25,849 bases of DNA from Candidatus Poribacteria bacterium WGA-3G (GTDB taxonomy: Bacteria > Poribacteria > WGA-4E > WGA-3G): the NCBI GenBank assembly GCA_000406005.1, contig ASZN01000035.1, forward strand, positions 1 through 25,849, given 5' to 3'. The notes beneath the pieces were generated by a model, which worked only from the letters and a program-made list of their open reading frames with translations, searched no databases and had not been told where the DNA came from. A program made the translations under genes and the position numbers. Numbering within the stretch: the stretch's first letter is position 1; every line of letters starts with the position of its first letter. Below are positions 22,769 through 25,849 of the stretch, in pieces.

Positions 22769-25360
22769 ATGGAATTAAAAGTATATCAACAGAACGCACT
22801 CGACGCTTTTACCCGTTGGTTAGAGGCACTCTCTGAAGTTCAGAATACCTCGGAAACTGCTATAGAGGCATTGAAGCAAGCAGGTGTTGACAGTATTCCC
22901 GCCGAGTTGCTTAATTACCCCCAAAATGCATGGCAGAATTTGAAACAGAATGACGGCGTTGCCCCAACTGCCGGCGACTACGTTACACGCACCGACGACG
23001 CAAACCGTCCCATTCCACACATCTGTTTTAAAGTCCCAACGGGTGGCGGGAAAACCCTGCTCGCAGCATCCGCTCTGGAACGTCTCCACCGGCAGCGCGG
23101 GTTGACATTATGGATTGTGCCGACGAGAGCAATCTACGCGCAAACCAAAAAGGCTTTATGGGACAAAGAACACGCCTACCGTAAAACGTTGGAGCGTGCA
23201 AGTGCCGGTAAAGTCAAAATGCTCGAAAAGGATGATCCTTTCAATAGAGACGATATCGCCAATTACCTTTGTGTCATGCTCCTCATGTTGCCCGCTGCGA
23301 ATCGACAAAAAGGCAAAGAATTCCTCCGTATGTTCAAAGATACTGGGAAATATCCGAGTTTTTTTCCCGACAGTGACGATATCTTCGGCGATGCTCGCAT
23401 GCGAAATGAATATCCCGATCTGGAGTGTCATGAAAAAACTGGGCTTGTCAAGCAGAGTCTGTTTAACGTTTTCAAGATGCTCCGTCCTGTTGTTATCTTA
23501 GATGAAGCACATAAGGCTTATGGTGCGAGCAGACGCGAGGCAAACCAAGAATTCGCGCGCTCCATTAACCGCCTCGATCCACAAATGATAATAGAACTCT
23601 CCGCTACACCGAACCGCGGCATCAGCAATCTGCTCGTTGATATTGACGGAATCGCCTTAAAAAAGGAGGAGATGATTAAGTTACCCGTACAAGTGAAATC
23701 CAATTTCAGGAAAAACACAGAAACGGCTTCTTGGAGAGACGATTGGCAATACACTTTACAGCAAGCAGTTGATGAACTCCAGCGACTCAATGATGCGGCA
23801 GAAGCACTTGAAAACACCACCAACCGATATATCCGACCGATCGCCGTTGTCCGAGTCGAGCGGACAGGCAAAGACCAGCAAGATGGCGAGCGTATCCATG
23901 CTGTCGATGCGCGCGATTATCTCATACATTTAGGTATTCCGCAAGAGGCTATCCGGATCAAATCCGCCGAAAGAGATGAACTCCAAGACGAAGACCTACT
24001 TTCTAAAACTTCTCAGGTCCGATGGATCATCACAAAAGCCGCACTCATGGAAGGATGGGATTGTCCCTTTGCTTACCTGCTCGTAATGTTAGATAATACA
24101 CAAGCGCAAAAAGCAATCACACAACTTGTAGGGCGTGTCATGCGGCAACCGCATGCACAACTCACAGGACGAGAAGCATTGGATCAGTGTTACGTCTATT
24201 GCAATAACACCGATGTCGCTATCGCCGTTGAGCAAGTCAAGAACGGGTTAGAATCCGAAGGTCTTACCGGTTTAGGCGATGAAGTCGTCGGCGCGGCAGA
24301 TACACAAGAACCCCTGGATTTACGCACACAAACCGTCCAACGCCGACAACAATTCCGCTCTCAGGCGATCTATTTGCCGATGGTGCTCCACAAAAATGGG
24401 GACGAGTGGATTCAGCTCAATTATCAGGCCCATATTCTACCGCATATAAAGTGGTCAGAGATTCAAGCACCCGATCCGAATGCTTCTGCACCCGATACTA
24501 TGATATGGCAATCTGCGGCCTTTGACATTGGGGACGAGCTTCCGGTTTACTACCCCGATCAAGAACCTCATATTGATAAAACAGTCGGGATCTCCGATTT
24601 TGCGCGCCGTCTCTCGGACCTTCTACCGAATCCGTGGCGAGCCGCTCGCATTGTAGCACAAATGCACGAAAACCTCAGACAAGAAGGCGAAACCAAAGAA
24701 GATATTTACGATAAACGTTCTTATCTCGTGCATACCTTGCGGGAGCATATAAAGCATGAAGTCGAACAGCAGGCAGAGCAGATTTTTCGTAGAAAGTTGG
24801 ATCAAGATGAAATCCGATTTGACTTAGAAACAGGAGAACCGAATTACAAACTCCGAGACACCTACGAAATAGAGGTTAAACCCGATGATAGACCGCTCAC
24901 AAGGTATGGTAGCACCGTTCAACTCAGCCTCTTTGAACCCGTATTTGAACAACACTTTGATAACGAATTTGAAAAGAAATTTGCGTATTATCTTGATGAA
25001 CGTCGCGCACTACAATGGTGGCATCGAATCGCTGTTCGTCAACGCGGCGAGTATTACGTGCAGGGTTGGAAACAGGGACGTATTTACCCAGACTTCGTTG
25101 CGATGACACGCGAAATTGCAGGCTTAACACGCGTGTTAATTTTTGAGACAAAGGGAGAGCATCTTGGCGGCAACCTTGATACCGAATATAAGGAAAAGGT
25201 ATTGAAAACGCTTGAAGATACATTCAATAACGCCGGCACTATGTGTATCCGTGAAGGGACAACACGCGAAGGCATTTTCCAACTCGTATTCAGCGAGCAG
25301 GAATTTCCAGAAATCACCGCGCGTCTGGAGGAGCATAACATTACAGAGATAGATAACTAA
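22769..25360 (+). CDS. Type III restriction enzyme Res subunit (helicase-nuclease)
   Basis: Res uses ATP to communicate along DNA and, with Mod, cuts unmethylated foreign DNA. The 863-residue protein has an SF2 helicase core: Walker A PTGGGKT (90-96), DEAH (245-248), SAT (278-280, in ELSATPNRG), and the motif VI-like QLVGRVMRQP segment that follows ALMEGWDCPFAYLLVML. The C-terminal PD-(D/E)xK nuclease is visible as D775 in IYPDFVAM and E793-T-K795 in IFETKGEHLGG. All key motifs are intact, so the system looks functional. It is co-directional with mod and only 15 bases away. Confidence 0.93.
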   Translation: MELKVYQQNALDAFTRWLEALSEVQNTSETAIEALKQAGVDSIPAELLNYPQNAWQNLKQNDGVAPTAGDYVTRTDDANRPIPHICFKVPTGGGKTLLAASALERLHRQRGLTLWIVPTRAIYAQTKKALWDKEHAYRKTLERASAGKVKMLEKDDPFNRDDIANYLCVMLLMLPAANRQKGKEFLRMFKDTGKYPSFFPDSDDIFGDARMRNEYPDLECHEKTGLVKQSLFNVFKMLRPVVILDEAHKAYGASRREANQEFARSINRLDPQMIIELSATPNRGISNLLVDIDGIALKKEEMIKLPVQVKSNFRKNTETASWRDDWQYTLQQAVDELQRLNDAAEALENTTNRYIRPIAVVRVERTGKDQQDGERIHAVDARDYLIHLGIPQEAIRIKSAERDELQDEDLLSKTSQVRWIITKAALMEGWDCPFAYLLVMLDNTQAQKAITQLVGRVMRQPHAQLTGREALDQCYVYCNNTDVAIAVEQVKNGLESEGLTGLGDEVVGAADTQEPLDLRTQTVQRRQQFRSQAIYLPMVLHKNGDEWIQLNYQAHILPHIKWSEIQAPDPNASAPDTMIWQSAAFDIGDELPVYYPDQEPHIDKTVGISDFARRLSDLLPNPWRAARIVAQMHENLRQEGETKEDIYDKRSYLVHTLREHIKHEVEQQAEQIFRRKLDQDEIRFDLETGEPNYKLRDTYEIEVKPDDRPLTRYGSTVQLSLFEPVFEQHFDNEFEKKFAYYLDERRALQWWHRIAVRQRGEYYVQGWKQGRIYPDFVAMTREIAGLTRVLIFETKGEHLGGNLDTEYKEKVLKTLEDTFNNAGTMCIREGTTREGIFQLVFSEQEFPEITARLEEHNITEIDN

Positions 25361-25471
25361 ACTGATAGTGCAATTCGCCGTATCTGTCCAGCAAAATCGG
25401 TTAGCGATTCTAACTGTAACCCCTCACTGACCATTGACTGCTATCCTTCTAAAATTATTCCGCAATTTTTC

Positions 25472-25501
25472 TTGCACACATTCCATTGTCAATGATATAG
25501 T
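25472..25501 (+). promoter_or_regulatory. Probable promoter for the cytochrome c-like gene
   Basis: TTGCAC (25472-25477) and TATAGT (25496-25501) are separated by 18 bases. The gap 25361-25471 holds only a small hairpin around GTTAG-CGATT-CTAAC (25400-25414). Confidence 0.5.
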
Positions 25502-25593
25502 ATTGTAAATAATTTCAGGAATCAATATAATGGCTGATAATGTGTTAGATATATGGTATTGCTTGTGCTGATAAATGGAGGAAATATTCTGTA

Positions 25594-25849
25594 ATGTTAC
25601 TGACTCAGTTATCACGTTTAGATGCTTCAGTATGGATTCGCATCGGTTTCATGGGTCTCATAGTTGTCCTCTTCGGACTGACAACGGTGTTGCACCCCGC
25701 CGATGCCGAGAAACTCCAGTTTGACCGAGATATTCTGCCGATCTTGTCGGATAAATGCTTCGCGTGCCACGGTCCCGATCCAGCGGTCCGGCAAGCCGGG
25801 CTGCGACTTGATACCAAAGAGGGCGTGTTCTCCGCACCGAGCGGTTACC
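25594..25849 (+). CDS. Planctomycete-type cytochrome c domain protein (partial)
   Basis: The reading frame runs off the right edge after 85 codons. It begins with a signal-anchor-like hydrophobic stretch (IGFMGLIVVLFGLTTVL), followed by EKLQFDRDILPILSDKCFACHG. The CxxCH haem-binding motif and the following GPDPAVRQAGLRLDTKEG segment are the hallmark of the planctomycete cytochrome C (PSCyt1) domain. In complete proteins of this type, DUF1549 and DUF1553 domains usually follow; they lie beyond the window. GGAGG is present 12 bases before the ATG, a rather long spacing. The protein is likely periplasmic and haem-bound. Confidence 0.85.
   Translation, partial: MLLTQLSRLDASVWIRIGFMGLIVVLFGLTTVLHPADAEKLQFDRDILPILSDKCFACHGPDPAVRQAGLRLDTKEGVFSAPSGY

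Overview
This window looks like chromosomal DNA of an uncultured, environmental Gram-negative-type bacterium. The closest fit I can name is Candidatus Poribacteria or a related PVC/planctomycete-like lineage. That is an inference from gene content: dockerin-bearing secreted proteins, a PhyH dioxygenase beside a Gfo/Idh oxidoreductase, a DUF1028 protein, a LamG protein, a UroD/MtaA-like protein, a PQQ-like propeller protein, and a planctomycete-type cytochrome c domain at the right edge. No rRNA, tRNA or CRISPR array was seen.

Layout. 1-331: leader DNA with a striking palindromic element and a probable promoter for truA (332-1078). 1243-3131: an HD-domain phosphohydrolase followed at once by a PhyH-family dioxygenase. 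They converge on a Gfo/Idh/MocA oxidoreductase (3198-4250, minus). 4541-7874: murA, hisD and a DUF1028 gene in a row. They converge on a minus-strand pair, a short-chain dehydrogenase and a small PGPGW-type membrane protein (7899-9129). 9503-13776: a membrane-anchored PQQ-like propeller protein, a class A beta-lactamase-like serine hydrolase, an unrecognised gene, and a zinc methyltransferase-like UroD-family gene. 15884-19114 (minus): a BatA-type VWA membrane protein, a small helical protein and a secreted LamG protein. 19115-20102 is repeat-rich and may hold one small gene. 20103-25360 is a compact restriction-modification cluster: a DUF4268 nuclease-like protein, a type III Mod methyltransferase and a type III Res helicase-nuclease. 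The window ends inside a gene with a planctomycete-type cytochrome c motif.

The main discovery is at 13864-15875. Two tandem paralogous genes each encode a signal peptide, a dockerin EF-hand pair and a C-terminal thioredoxin domain. In both, an in-frame TGA sits exactly where the first cysteine of the thioredoxin CxxC motif belongs, and the reading frame continues through the rest of the thioredoxin fold: TGA-P-F-C in the first and TGA-I-Y-C in the second. TGA is an ordinary stop elsewhere in the window (murA, the dehydrogenase, the propeller gene), so general reassignment is unlikely. Each TGA is followed at a suitable distance by a small hairpin that could be a bacterial SECIS element. I read these as two secreted thioredoxin-like selenoproteins (UxxC) fused to dockerin modules, the first also carrying Ig-like repeats. 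Ordinary gene calling would break each into two fragments.
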